A DNA stretch of 64,000 nt from Isoetes taiwanensis. Taxonomy: Eukaryota; Streptophyta; Lycopodiopsida; Isoetales; Isoetaceae. This document shows positions 42,615-54,970 of the stretch, piece after piece. Both the position numbers and the translations under genes were made by a program. The notes beneath the pieces were generated by a model that did no database searches, was not told the origin of the DNA, and saw only the letters and a program-made list of their open reading frames with translations. The stretch covers positions 3,781,678 through 3,845,677 of the forward strand of contig JAJEKV010000096.1 in the NCBI GenBank assembly GCA_021234155.1, in the 5' to 3' direction. The stretch's first letter is position 1; every line of letters starts with the position of its first letter.

Positions 42615-43592
42615 ATGTGACGTTCCAGGTATTTATACGGTATATGTATGCATACCATGACACGTCACCAGTATTTAACTAGACCCCTAAGGGTCAATAG
42701 GGGATAACTTGGATTCACTTAAAATGGATTTTATTAGCTATGCTAATAAAATTAGTAGATAAATAACCTAATTATGCTAATTAGGTTATAATTAGTTAAA
42801 TGGAACCAATGCTGCAGGTGTGGCAGGTATCCTCTAGCACACCCATGGAACCACTGTGATCCGGGAGAGGAAGCTTCTCTGACCTGCCTCATCGGACCGG
42901 GGAGATGTAACTCGGAGTAGTCCTATAGGGTGATTCATTGGGATTGCATCTCCGGAGGGCTACAAGCACGTCATAGCATGATTCAGCCTATCTGTAAAGT
43001 GTGCACAGGAGGGGCAGATGGAGTGGACTACCACCCTAGCCATTGTTTTATGCCATCCAACACCATGTTATACTTCCGTCTGCTGATATCTTGAGGCCCT
43101 GACCGTCAGTCGACCCCATGGAGTCTGAGCCTGGGTAGCGCCCTTGTTATGGTGTATTGCTCATGTTATTTGTGGTTGTATTGTCTCTTCGTTGATGACG
43201 ATGGATGGGCCATCCTTCGTGGTGGTATATTATTTCAGCATGATTGTTGTATGCTAACGTGTATGTACGCTTCCGCTGTATAGATTCCTATAGAGGACAT
43301 GGGACGAATGACACCTCCGTGTTCCTCGCCCGGGCACTTGGCCATCCCAAGTGTTTCGAGTATGATGAAGGTCCGTACCATGGTGATGTGGTCGCCAAGG
43401 GAGGGTAATTCCCATATTTGTATTGATGGGAGCATCGTATAGATTCTGGGAGCGTCGCACGGTTGGTGCCACGTGGTGCCTAAGTTCCCCATAAGTTCCC
43501 CATAATTACTATGCCTAAAATCAATGTGATGTACTACCCCATTAAGTCAATACATAAATGGTGAATAAACCCTTATCTCCGGTGACGTATCA
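42615..43592 (+). repeat. 3' LTR of chromovirus copy C
   Basis: Starts TGTGACGTTCC after the purine tract AATGGGGGGAGAA and probably ends GTGACGTATCA at 43592. Matches 36563-37495 with many small differences, often CTG or CAG in one copy against a CG-containing string in the other. Confidence 0.75.
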
Positions 43593-44412
43593 TGGATTTC
43601 TACATATCTTATCCTCCTTTATAATAAAGTTTTAGTGTATGTCGTGGATAAAACCCTAAAACTTTCGACGGCCCAGATTTCACGCCCTAGATCGGACGTC
43701 CCACATTTATTTCGCCCATCCGACGGTCAGATTGCTTTAAGAAAAAAAAAGGCTGTGTTGGCTATGGCCCTTATTACGTTGGAGCAGGGCAAGGTCATGC
43801 AGATATGGTGGAGCAGGGGAAGGTCGCTGAGCAGGGCCATGGCAGGGTGCGGCTCTAATTTGCACGGCTGGAATTACAGCGTGAAGATTTTGCTTACTTT
43901 TTTTTTCTTGGGTTTGAAAGGCGGAGAGGTTTGAACGGCCTGAGCGTTTGCCTTCTACCCAGACTGAACTATAGCAACAGGACAGGCTGCCAAATCTTCC
44001 AGCAGAATATTTTGGGAATGCTATTGGCCTCATTGATGTATGCCCAGCGTTGCCCAGCGTTGCCTGTTACACTTCTTTAGGGTTTCTTCGACAGGCAGGA
44101 GTTTTCCTTTCTTCGGCAATAGCAGCATGCCAGTAGTTTTCATGAAAGGGTGTCTTCTAGCGAATCTATGTCGCATTCCGATATAACTTGGAATGCTAAT
44201 CACGAGCAGAACTTGATTATCTATTCTTTCGGTGGACACGGAGTTAGGACTTTTTAAAATCATCCGGGCGTTGAAAGGAAGGGTAAGCAAAGCACATTTG
44301 TTTTGGCAAAGCTTTGGGCTATGGATATATTGGTAGCCAGAAGCAAATCGTGGTGGGTGTTCTTCCTGTCTGCCATTGTGAACTTGGTGAGCTGTGGGAA
44401 GCTTGGCTGCTA

Positions 44413-44578
44413 TAGCTTGCCTTAGCTACAGATTTGAATCCCTAGCAGTAGCCGCTAAGAACCTTACTCTGGCATAACCGACCTCTGAATGTAGTTAGCT
44501 TGCCTTAGCTACAGATTTGAACCCCTAGCCGTAGCAGCTAAGAACCTTACTCTGGCATAACCGACCTCTGAATGCAGA
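44413..44578 (+). repeat. 83-bp tandem duplication
   Basis: Two near-identical 83-bp units starting TAGCTTGCCTTAGC at 44413 and 44496. They differ at three positions or so, including AGCAGTAGCCGC against AGCCGTAGCAGC. Confidence 0.9.
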
Positions 44579-45773
44579 CCCCTGTGTTCTTTCCTTCTGC
44601 ACAAGTGCAAGAGTTGGTGGTTAAAATAAGCAACACGATAAGTTTGTTGTGGCATCTCTAATGAAGAAATTCTTTCATTTGTTGCTGGAGGCTCGAAAAG
44701 GCAGCAGAACAGAGCTATAGATATGGTAGTTTTCATTTTGCTTCATTCATGCTTGAGCCTTTAACATTATTAAAGAACATCCAATGCAGATCCCCACTCT
44801 TCTTACTTCTAGAATAAGCGATCCATGGAGGCCCTGTCTGTATTAATGAAGTTTCAGGAGATGCTAAAATCAATATAAATCAGGCCTTATTACCGCTGAT
44901 ACCTACGTTGCTGGTAAGTCAGGTGAGTAATTCTCCAAATGTTTACATATTCCATGTCAAGGGTACGCAGATTATTGAAAAGCATTCCAGAGCCAAATAT
45001 TGCATTCGTGTTTAGCTTTATACCAGATTCTGCTACAAGCAAGATTTGCCCATTGGTTTTGCTGGGCTAATGGCTTTCTATGCCACCCCTGAATGCTTTT
45101 GCAAGATATGTATTTAACAGAAGATTAAATACCTTCAAAGCTTTTGTGGCTTCCCTCTCAATCCATATAATAGCGTGGTCAAATGTTGCAGTGCAAGATG
45201 CAGTCAGGTTGCAAAGATGTGGTAATTTCTTCGCCAAATAGCATTATGTTGATCATTAAGATGAGTTATGGAAGAACATGGGATATAGATGCTGAAAGAG
45301 ATAACGACAAGGCCACATACATATAGGGCTAGCAACGATGAAGATACTGCACCCAGAAAGGAACTCCAATTTTTTAAAGAACAATCTGCACTTCTGAAGA
45401 AAAGCTTCAGAGAACACACCATTTTGAATGTGGGGTAGAATGCATTATACAGCCGTGTCGCTGATATCTGGCCCTCTAGGCTTGGATTGGATTGGATGGT
45501 TCTTTGCTTATGCTGGCCTCTTCCTCCTTTAACTATGCAAGTCAAGACCATGGTTTAAAACCCATGAAGTTACAAAAACATTCTCTTCAAGGCCACAGTA
45601 GTAACTTAAAATTTTAAGAGGACCTTTATTAGCTAAATATGATGTCATTATGGATACCATGGAGACATTGAGAGAGCAAAGAAGACGATGGATATATGCA
45701 CAACAAGGTAGAAGCTATGAATAATGACAATTTGCCTGCAAATAAATGGTTATCATCTATATAGTGGCATAGT

Positions 45774-45788
45774 AAAAAAGACATTTGT
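45774..45788. repeat. Target-site duplication of LINE, left copy
   Basis: AAAAAAGACATTTGT, repeated at 53613-53627 after the poly(A). The A-rich start fits L1-type endonuclease sites. Confidence 0.88.
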
Positions 45789-45997
45789 AAATTTACTTTT
45801 GGAAACGGGGAAAATGACGTGCGCCATTTTTCTTGATTTGTTTGTCCTTTTCCCGGATTTTTCAGTTCAAACCTCTTTCTTGCCAATTCTCCCTTGAAAT
45901 TCATCAATTTCTGCTTGATCTGGCTTGAATTTGAGAGTGATCTGCTAGCTGCCCCTGTAGAGGGCCAGCTTTATCAAATTCCTCATGCTTTGAGCTA

Positions 45998-46297
45998 TTG
46001 ATGGACACCAAAATCTTCACAATTATCAAACATGGCTCAAGATTTACCTGTGGTTTTCTTTCAGGCTCATCTTCAGAACTATGGAATTCTTTGATAATTA
46101 ACACCTTCTTCCCAGATTCTCTATTCCGGCAAGAGTATACATTTGTCCCGAGCTGCGTTGAATTTGAAACAGAGATGCTTAATTCATGGCTGGAGGAATT
46201 CATAGGTGACAACAAGACTTCAGCAACAGGAATTTTCAGAGTTAATTGTGATTGGGCAGATGAAAAGATCATCGTGAAGGTTTATTCAGAGAATTAG
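45998..46297 (+). CDS. Hypothetical frame in LINE 5' region
   Basis: About 100 residues without stops, reading MDTKIFTIIKHGSRFTCGF to KIIVKVYSEN. It precedes ORF1 by about 580 bp. There is no ATG at its first codon, and the first ATG is one codon in. It may be chance or a leader ORF. Unrecognised. Confidence 0.25.
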   Translation: MMDTKIFTIIKHGSRFTCGFLSGSSSELWNSLIINTFFPDSLFRQEYTFVPSCVEFETEMLNSWLEEFIGDNKTSATGIFRVNCDWADEKIIVKVYSEN

Positions 46298-46879
46298 GAA
46301 ACTGGAATTAATTGGTCTTTGAATGGTTTTCTTCGCAAAGCTTTCACAAATTGGATTTGCATGGCTTATGGTTTGGCAATCCGACCTCTTCTAGTTAATT
46401 TTGATTCTATCTAATCGGCGTTCTATCCCTGTTTTCTTCCTTTCCCCCTTCTGGGCTCTCATTTTTGTCCGCGGCGCTTTTGTTGTTTCAACTCAGGCCT
46501 TTACCAATGGCCTTAATTTCCTCAGTAAACCCTAAAATTTATCCTTTCTTCACTCCTTCGCTAAATTTCCTCCGCATGAACGATCATTTGTTCTTCAAAG
46601 CTTGATTTCCTTTCAAGAGAAGCCGCAAGAAACGATCCCTGCTCGAAACTTTGCCAATTTGCCGGCTTCTACTCCCGAAATGGATCAATCTCTCATGAAG
46701 TGCCCTTTCGGGATAATCTTTCTCGCTGATCCCGATCGCAGGGGGCACTATTCACCCCATTGATCCAAATCGCATCCCCGACCATATGGGGTAACGAGAA
46801 TTCGACAGGAGTTGCGAACAGATGAACATCTGGATGACAGACTAAAGAGAACTAGACCCCTTATCTTCAGCAAAGCAAA

Positions 46880-48914
46880 ATGAGACTCTACGGTGGTATT
46901 TCTCTTAATCTTCCTGTTGTTCATTCTAGAGTTGATGCTTTATCCAATTCAGCTGTCATAATCAAGGTCCAAAAATGTGGGATTAAGCTTGACAAACTCT
47001 GGGCTTTTCTTCTTAACCTAAATAAAGGTATTATAATCCAAGCTGTTTACTGGCTTAATTTCCCTTACATTATGCTTGAGTGTGGGAACGCGAGAACAGC
47101 TAATTTCTTTCTCAACTATGGTCCCCTGACCTTTGAAACCACTTAGCTGTCCTTTCTCAAATGGCATCCAAAACTTGATATTGAACAAATGAACAACCTC
47201 TCAGATTGCCTCAACCTCGCTTTTTTGGACTTAATCCTATATATTGGGATGAAGAATGTTTCAAACTCCTATTTAACACCATTGGCACCTATATTTCTAC
47301 TGAATACTCTCCATCTAAACCTCCACGTGCCTTTGTGCAGCTTGACCTTTCCAAAGACATCCCTATCTCCATTCCTTTTATAGATGCCTTTGGAGTAGAG
47401 TCTTCCTTAGCTCTTAGATGGTCTGGATTGCCATCCCAATGCCAAAAATGTTTACAAAGACATTTTCGGTACTGATAAGTCTTTCACAGCTTCACTTCAA
47501 ACCAGCAGAGATAATGTGATTGAAGGGGAGAAAATAGCAGGCTCTACTCAACTTCGCCCAGGTGATAACTCTAAGGAACACTCTGATAGTGAGGGAGTGA
47601 TCCAAACAAATGAATCCAAGGGGCTGGACACATTTCACAAATTGCCTGAGAATGATAATTTCAAATGGACCAAAGTCAATGGCAGCTACAAAAGGATTCA
47701 AAACGAAAGCGAGAAGGGAGCAGATTAAAGCCAAGGAAAAATCCTTGAGGACAACTCCTTTAGATATAAGAAGAACACCGGTATAACAATTGGGGAGCCA
47801 AAACTGTTGGTTAAAGGTACTACTCCAGAAAAAGTTAGTCATGCTTCCCATGACTTATGTTTGACTCTGACCAATATCATCAAGGATGCTAGAAGACAAG
47901 AAAAGGGCCATTGTTACAATCTTATGGACTTTCCAATCAAAAATGTCAGCAAGACCGGATCATTAACTATAAAATCTCGGGATAAAGCTAAGCGTAAAAT
48001 GAATTCTCTTTGGAAAGAATTCACAGACCTCTTCTGCTACTTCAGCAAGCCTAACTCAACAAAATATAACTCCTAATGTGCCTCATTGTCAATCAGACTT
48101 GGTACTGTCCAAATCTGTTTGCCATACCAATGAAATCAACTATGATGGAAACAATTTGCAACAAGGGAGTGTGAATCAACATCAAGATAAGCTTATATAG
48201 GTCGCCAAAACGCTTTTTGGGTATTATCGACCCAGATATTAATTTAGATCCTGATTTATGTAAGAGCAAAGTATGTTATCCCTCTACTGCTCTTCCTGCA
48301 CCACAATCAACCCAGGTTTTCTCACTCCCCAAACAGTCTTCTCCTATCTCTCCAGTTCTACCTTCTCTGCCATCTCTTATTGATTTGGATTATCCCATTA
48401 TAAATGTGCCCCTTAGTCCTCCAAAAATATCCAGTAAGGTTGCAGATCAGCTAGCTTCCTTCGCAAATGGCTCCCCTCGCGACCGTAAGATAAGGATCAA
48501 TCACAGGAAAGAGAGGTTAGTAATTTGGATTCTTGTGACTATGTCCCTGAGACTCCACAAGGTGCAGAAGAGGAGGAGCAACATGAAAATTCTAGGCAAG
48601 TTAATCTTCCTGCTCCTTTAAATAATCTTGAAATTAATTCTATGTTTCAGTTTTATCCTGGTGGTTATTCTGATAATAGTGACCATAGTGATAATAGTGA
48701 GGGTGAGGATAACCTAATTGATAAAGAGAATTGGGGGAAGGAAGAGTATCTTCTTGAAAATTCTGTCAAACCATCTGTCCCTGACAAAGATCATCCAGCT
48801 AGTAAATCTAGAAAGAAGGCTAGGGACAACAAAGGAAAGTCTGTGTCAGGGTTGAACAAAACTCCTGCTCAAAATACTAGGAGCAAAAAGAAATCAAAAT
48901 CTTATAGACTCTGA
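46880..48914 (+). pseudogene. LINE ORF1 (nucleic-acid-binding protein)
   Basis: ORF1 proteins coat the LINE RNA. The N-part (46880-47190) resembles the DUF4283-type domain of plant L1 ORF1: KLDKLWAFLLNLNKG, NFPYIMLECGNARTANFFLN, GPLTFETT, and LSFLKWHPKLD after a TAG. A shifted frame at 47206-47475 has FVQLDLSKDIPISIPF and a Cys pair (SQCQKC) where the zinc knuckle is expected. The rest is Ser/Asp/Lys-rich and split over several frames, with the last open part 48525-48914 ending KKKSKSYRL. At least four frameshifts or stops are present. ORF2 begins 35 bp later. Confidence 0.8.
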
Positions 48915-48949
48915 CTTTTCCCTCTTCCTTTCTTATTTTCCTTCTAGAT

Positions 48950-51900
48950 ATGAAGATTTTATCTTGGAATCTTAGAGGAATTAAAGGCCCTCTTAAGAGA
49001 AGAAGAGCCATTGCTCAAATCAGGCTATATAAAGCTGATATTATTCTTCTTCAGGAGATTAAGCTTCCCTCCTTTGAAGCTAGCAACTTGGGTGATTGGA
49101 TATATCCAAATTCCTCCTCTATTTGGATTGATTCTGTGGGGGCGAGTGGTGGCCTTGCTATCATTTGGAGGGCTGATCTTAATCATATCTCTTGCTACAA
49201 TGGCCCTTCCAGATCATGGCAAGCTGTTACTTTTTCTGTTTCCAATTCTGTCTTTGGTATTGTTAACATCTATGCTCCTACTAATCCAAATGATAGAGAA
49301 CCTGTTTGGAAAGAGATCAACTCTTGGCTAGCCTCTCAAAACTTGGACAACTGGATTATTGCTGGGGACTTTAATAACACTCCTTCCTGGGACCTGAAGT
49401 TAGGGAACAAAATTAATATGACTAGATCTGAGAGACAAGCCTGGGATTCCCTTATTTCTGATAATGGCCTGATTTATATCCCCTCCTCGACTGCCAACTA
49501 TACTTGGTCAAATAAGCAAAAAGATAGAGCTAGAGTCTATTGTACTTTGGACAGATTCTATGTCTCTAATCCCTCCACCTCCTTCTGGGATAACAGTTAT
49601 GTCTCTAGTGATGAGGGTACTTCTATCTCTGATCATCAACCTCAGTTTCTTCATACTTCTCATGTCATTAGGATCCAAAGACAGGGAAGTACCCCTTTTA
49701 AGTTCAATACATCTCTCCTGAATAATGAGAATTTCTGCTCTCAGTTTTGTGCTTTTTACGAGGATCTCTCTGTTAGAAATATAAGTATGCATCAGGGCAA
49801 TCAGTTCTATTCTAAAATCAAAGCTATCAAATCTTGGATTAAGAAATGGTCCAAAGATAGGCATCTTCAGGGTGAAATGGAAAAAAACCAGCTTCTTATG
49901 CTAATGAAAGAAATCAGATCTTTACTTCAGCATGATCCAACTAATCTAAACCTGCAAGTAGGAGAGGAAGTAGGAGAGGAAGTTCTTGAAAGAAAGATTA
50001 GAAATATTGAGGAGATAGAAGCTAAAGGGTCAGCCATCAGATGTAAAATCAAATACTCCAACCAAATGGATTCTGGCAGCTCAAAGTTCTTTTTCAGGGT
50101 AGCTAAAAGTAGGGTGCTCAGAAATTCTATAACAGAAGTAGAGGATGATAGTGGGGAAAAATACTCTTCTCACTCTGAAATTTCTTCTTTCTTTAGAGAC
50201 AAATATATGGACATTTTTATGAGCAAATCTATTCCTGATATGGCCAAGGCAACTGACTTCAAAAATCTGGTCAATGGTATCCTCCCCCGATGCTCTGAGG
50301 GTTATGAATGTCTTTGTATGTGACCCTCCTTCCCAGAATGAGATCCTAACTACCCTTTCCTCTCTCAGTAAAGGAAAATCCCCTGGTCCTGATGGGTTGC
50401 CACCTGAATTTTATGTTAAGTTCTGGGATATCCTCAAAGATGACATTACTTCCATGGTTCATGACTTCTGGAATAATGATTGTCTTCAGACTTCTATTGC
50501 CAGTGGATTCATAGCTTTGATCCCAAAAGTTGATCATCCAAATAAATTTCAAGATTGGAGACCTATCTCTCTCACTAATACTTCCTATAAGCTTTGTGCC
50601 AAGATTATTGCTCTCAGAATTAACAGCTATCTTCAAAGGAACATCAGTCCCAATCAGTCAGCTTTTCTGCCCAAGAGATACATTCTGGATAATTATGTGG
50701 CAGCCATGGAGGGATTACACTGGAACAAAACTTCAAACCAGAACTGCATCTTACTTAAACTGGATTTCAAGAGAGCCTTTGACTCGGTCAGATGGGATTT
50801 TCTTGAATTTGCCATGGTCAAGCTTGGGTTTCATCCTAAGCTTATTAAGCTCATCCTTGGGCTTAATCTTAGATCCAAATCAGTGTTGGCTTATTAATGG
50901 TGTGCCCTCGGTTTTTCTCTTTATCCTGTGGAGTTAGATGAGGGGATGTCCTCTTGCTCCTTACCTCTTCCTAGTTGCAAACTGAACCGCTTGCCAGAGT
51001 CATTACTCACTATCAGGAAAATGGCTTCATTAAAGGACTCAAGCTCCCCAACTCAGATGAGTATCTTACCATGCTTCAATATGCTGATGACACTTTTTCC
51101 TTCCTTGAAGCTGATTTGCCTAATATTGACTGCTTCCTTAAAGTCATTTATCAATTTTCAGCTGCCTCTGGTATTTATCTGAATGTCAATAAGAGCTTAA
51201 TTATTGGTGATCTTCCTCATCAGCAAGTCCTCGGTATTAATGTTCTTCCTGTGGGTCAAGCCACTAAGCTTTTAGGGATGCCTCTATCTATAAATCGAGC
51301 TTGAAAGGGTGTGGGATCCTATTCTTCGAGAGAATTAAGAAAAAAGTGAATAATTACGTAAATTATCTCACTCTAGCAGTGTAGAACTATCATTGCAAAC
51401 TCGGTTCTTGGCGAGCTCTCATGTCTACTTTTCCTTTGCTCTAATTGCCCCTAAGTGTATTTATCTTGAGCTCCAAAAAAAAATTATAAGAAACTTTATT
51501 TGGAATGGCAACACCTGGTCAATTGGAACTCTATCTCGCAAGACTAAAATAACAGTGGTCTTGGTCAGAAGGACCTTTTTCTTCAAGCTCAATCTCTTGC
51601 GGTGTAAATTTGTTTGGAGAGCCATCTATGGGAGCCAATCTCCACGCTCATAAGTTCATCGACATCGGATCAATCTTAGTCACCCTTCTCGGGTCATCCA
51701 TCCTGCTCATCATTTGTTACCAAACTCAGCCTTTACTCAATTGAAAAACTGCTCCTAATATCTCTCCTTTGATGAAGAATCTGATTAAGGCTTGGAATTC
51801 TATTTCTCCCCACTATCAATTTATCTCATCCCGATCATTTGCACTCGATATGCCTATTTTCTCGAATCCTATCTTTCTTAATCATAATTCCAATGTTCTC

Positions 51901-53138
51901 GCAATCAAACATCCTAGGATCTCGCAAGAAATGGCATGATGTTGGTCTTTATTACATTAGAGATCTTTTTAATGGATGTAGGCTGATTTCTTGACTGCTC
52001 TCAAAAATATCATCAAAGGTACATCTTCTGACAGGAAAGTATATCTCCTTATCAAGCCTTATTTGGCAAATCTTTCTCCTAACTCGGGAAAAGGTGACTG
52101 GTCCCTCAATGGTAAGTTTGACTATAAAGTGAGAGATATTTATAAGTGCCTTTCCCATGATCCTACTAATATTAAGGCTATGACCAAATGGGGTATCAAT
52201 TTTACTCAGCTAAGAGAGCTCTTCAAGAATGTATGGGACTCTTACTGCCCTCCAAAAATTTCCTATCAGAGATATGGCTTATTGCTAATGGCGCTTTTAA
52301 GTAACTTACAATCCCTTTCCAAAAAATATCCTAATGTTATGCCGACCGCCCTTTTAGGTTGCAATGAGATTGAAGATATGTGTCACATTTTCAGTTGCAC
52401 TAAGTTGAATAGTTTCCGGAATTGGATTCTTTGGAAAATTTGGATTTCACTATGATGGAAATTTGCTTTCCTTGATCCAAAACAAAGGACACCTTTAAAA
52501 ACACCGTTATTTTCATTGCCCTTTGGAATATTTGGAAGGCTAGGAATCGTGTTTTATATGGGAAGAATAGACCTTCAGCCGGATCAAAATGAACTTCCAA
52601 TTTGATTTTGAAACTATTGCACTTGCTCATAAGAATAAGGTTGGAACTAATCATGACAGGAAATGGGAGCTTCATGGAGCTTACATGGGGATTTTATAAT
52701 TTATTTGCTTCCAATCTAAATATTGTAGATTCTAATGTTTTATTTTTCTCGATGAAACTAGAATATCTTAACTTCCTCAAGGTGGGGGATGGAGCAAGAA
52801 AATTCGATGATAGCTTCGCCATTCAGCCAAAGACCCGGTGGATTCAACCATGAAGAATGATATTGCAACATCTATGGAGTCGTTTTTATGAAAAGGGGAC
52901 GATGAGATATCAAAGGAAGGAAAGTGAGGATCTTTGGGCATCTATCTTCTGTAGGGAAGTGGTTCAGATCCATTGCCTTTGGGCCTTCTTGGCCAATCAT
53001 CACTTTCTTCTCACTGAAAGGCAGTTAACAAGATACAGAACCATGTACTACAATCACAAACTTATTGCTGATCCTGTATGGCTCCTCTGTCGATATTATT
53101 GGAGGACAAGGATAAATTCAGCTCTTCTACTCAAATAA
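48950..53138 (+). pseudogene. LINE ORF2 (endonuclease and reverse transcriptase)
   Basis: Starts MKILSWNLRGIKGP at 48950. The AP-endonuclease domain is open and motif-complete: SWNLRG, LLQEIKL, GLAIIWRADL, NIYAPTN, IIAGDFNNTPSWDLK and SISDHQP (to about 49640). The frame shifts near 50290. RT then shows KGKSPGPDGLPPEFY, GFIALIPK, FQDWRPISLTNTSYKL, LPKRYILDN, LLKLDFKRAFDSVRWDFL and, after another shift and a TAG, RGCPLAPYLFLVANELLARV and LQYADDTFSF (YADD at 51080-51091). A zinc-binding RT-associated region with PPKI and CNEIEDMCHIFSC lies at about 52100-52440. RNase H is not convincing. The frame is broken beyond 51300. Confidence 0.9.
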
Positions 53139-53579
53139 TTGGGGCCCAAATCAATACCTCTTTGGATCCACATCGACCCTTTCAATGCCTATTTCAATGA
53201 TTGCTTCTTCAATGATCACGGACCCCCTTCCATAGCCATCGTTAATCACACCCTTGCTCTTATCTAATCAGGATTTATCTATGTCTCGGGAAGGATTGCC
53301 TTTTTGCAGGTTTTTGCAGTTCAAGCTCAGAGTGGCCTCCCTCAACAACTGAATTCAGATTTTTTGGACCTGTTCACACGGAAGATCATTTTCTTACCGG
53401 GCTTATCGGGGCCGCTACCTCTTCTCGCGAATTTTTTGTTAGGTTTGTTATTCTTGAGCTCATATTCATAGTATGATGCTCTTAAATGTTCTGTTACTTT
53501 TTCATGTGCTGCCTTATAAAGCACAAACATGCTATGTTCCTGAGATTTTATAATTAATGGTAAAACTGACTCTTGCTAT

Positions 53580-53580
<1 letters not shown>

Positions 53581-53618
<38 letters not shown>
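53581..53618 (+). repeat. LINE poly(A) tail
   Basis: 38 consecutive A residues, then GACATTTGT of the right target duplication. Confidence 0.95.
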
Positions 53619-53620
<2 letters not shown>

Positions 53621-53855
53621 CATTTGTGGTTCCAAGTATAACTCAAACGACAGTTAAATTGAAGAAGATTACAAACTTACGATGGTCAAAGTTTACTTTG
53701 AAGAAAAAAAGTTAACTTGCACGCATTGCTTTTTTATAGACGGAGGTGCCAACATTCAAGGCATTCATATTATTAGCCATGCTACACACGATTCAACAAA
53801 GAAAGATATGAGCATTTATTGGACTAAGGGTGAGAGGGAAAGCCAAAACAATATG

Positions 53856-54132
53856 TACTACGTAAAAAACACTTAGGGACCATTCTGCCACATCCGCCAA
53901 TAGCGCCATGCCACGTGGTGTTGTTTCAAACCAAGAATGTTAAATAACTTTTTGCTGAACGACGGAGTTTCTTTGGCCGGCCGCTGCTGCAGTTTCTACT
54001 TGTTGCATTCCGGCCCAGCATCTACGATTTACCAAGCATTCCGGCCTCTTTACCTAACATTCCAAGGATTTACCATGCATTCCGAAGGTTTTGACTGGGT
54101 GCAGAATGGTCCCTAAGTGTTCTTCACGTTGT
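53856..54132. mobile_element. 277-bp MITE-like foldback
   Basis: Imperfect inverted repeats of about 33 bp at 53856-53888 and 54100-54132 share AACACTTAGGGACCATTCTG, with TAC(A/T)ACGT outside. The interior repeats CATTCCGG and CATTCC. No coding sequence. A target duplication was not resolved. Confidence 0.75.
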
Positions 54133-54135
54133 AGC

Positions 54136-54226
54136 AATGGCAATCTACTTGCCATCCTCGGGATCATCAGTTTCCGCTGGCGCGTCGCCCTGTTTCCATC
54201 CCAGGGATGGCAAGTAGATTGCCATT
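54136..54226. repeat. 91-bp near-perfect hairpin
   Basis: 29-bp arms beginning AATGGCAATCTACTTGCC pair across a 33-nt loop. The only mismatch is CTCGGG against CCTGGG. It starts 4 bp after the MITE. It could be a small-RNA-type foldback or a second MITE remnant. Confidence 0.85.
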
Positions 54227-54942
54227 CCTGTATACGGAAAATGCACATCAAATTAATGGATTTGCAATGGAGGATACAAATTTGTGTTTGGATGAAAAAG
54301 ATAGTATACACCAGCATCCTTTGCTTTTGTCTTTTGTATTCAATGTTGTTCTAACTCATGCAGGAAGCAACATCAATAATGTCCAACATCAAATGTTGAA
54401 AAATGATGGAGTAGATTGCACTCATAATTTTCGCCAATAAGCCACTTTACATGTTCCAACATAAGCCACTTTTTCAAAATAAAAACTAGTAACGGTGCCC
54501 AGCGTTGCTGGGCTCAAACTCCTATAATTAGGCAAATCCATATTGTCTCATACTCTGGTACTCCAAGTTTAAGTAACGCAAAAATTGTTGTTCTAGAAGG
54601 TGGAATTGCTTCTATCTAACTTGCCAAAGCTATATTTCCAAAATTATTACATTGCTTCCATATATTAGAGATTGTCATGCCAATTGAGAAGCATGTCTTT
54701 TGTACTATTAAATTCTTTTATTCTTTATTTTACAACTTGTTTAACTTCTACAACTTTGCGCATGATGCAAGTGAAACATAGTCCTTAACAACAATGTGTA
54801 TATCACAACCCGATAACATTCCACTACATTAATTGTTCTAAAAACAACATTCAAAGATGAGTGCTAGCCAAGTCTACGTGGAAGGAAAACATGAAAGAAT
54901 AATACTTGAATACCACATTATAGGGAGGGATATATTATTAAT

Positions 54943-54970
54943 ATAGTAATAGTGCCCAGCGTTGCTGTGC
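54943..54970 (-). mobile_element. Degenerate Helitron 3' end
   Basis: Minus strand reads GCACAGCAACGCTGGGC, then ACTATTACTAT, like the other 3' ends but with CTAT in place of CTAG and one stem mismatch. Its 5' end was not found. Confidence 0.5.

Larger units (their letters stand above)
37496..43592 (+). mobile_element. Chromovirus copy C, tandem duplicate of copy B
   Basis: Starts abruptly inside gag at GGAGTGGATGCC (equivalent to 31699 in B), directly after the truncated LTR of B. It runs colinear with B to the end of the 3' LTR. It shares the lesions of B (TAG in gag, TAA after RT, TGA in RNase H, TAG in chromodomain, integrase triplication). It differs by a 235-bp MITE and scattered changes. 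A segmental tandem duplication of about 5.8 kb explains the arrangement. Confidence 0.85.
43607..45788. other. Helitron interior left of the LINE, no gene recognised
   Basis: No convincing coding frame. GCCCAGCGTTGCCCAGCGTTGC at 44042-44063 resembles part of the Helitron hairpin but is not followed by CTAG. Confidence 0.5.
45789..53618 (+). mobile_element. Full-length L1-type LINE
   Basis: About 7.8 kb, flanked by a 9-15-bp duplication, with a 38-bp A tail at 53581-53618, a 5' leader of about 1.1 kb, ORF1 and ORF2 (endonuclease plus reverse transcriptase). Several frameshifts and stops make it inactive, but both ends are intact. Confidence 0.92.

Noticed and set aside
44042-44063. Another Helitron 3' end at GCCCAGCGTTGCCCAGCGTTGC
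   Set aside because: No full hairpin with a following CTAG; probably a short local repeat.
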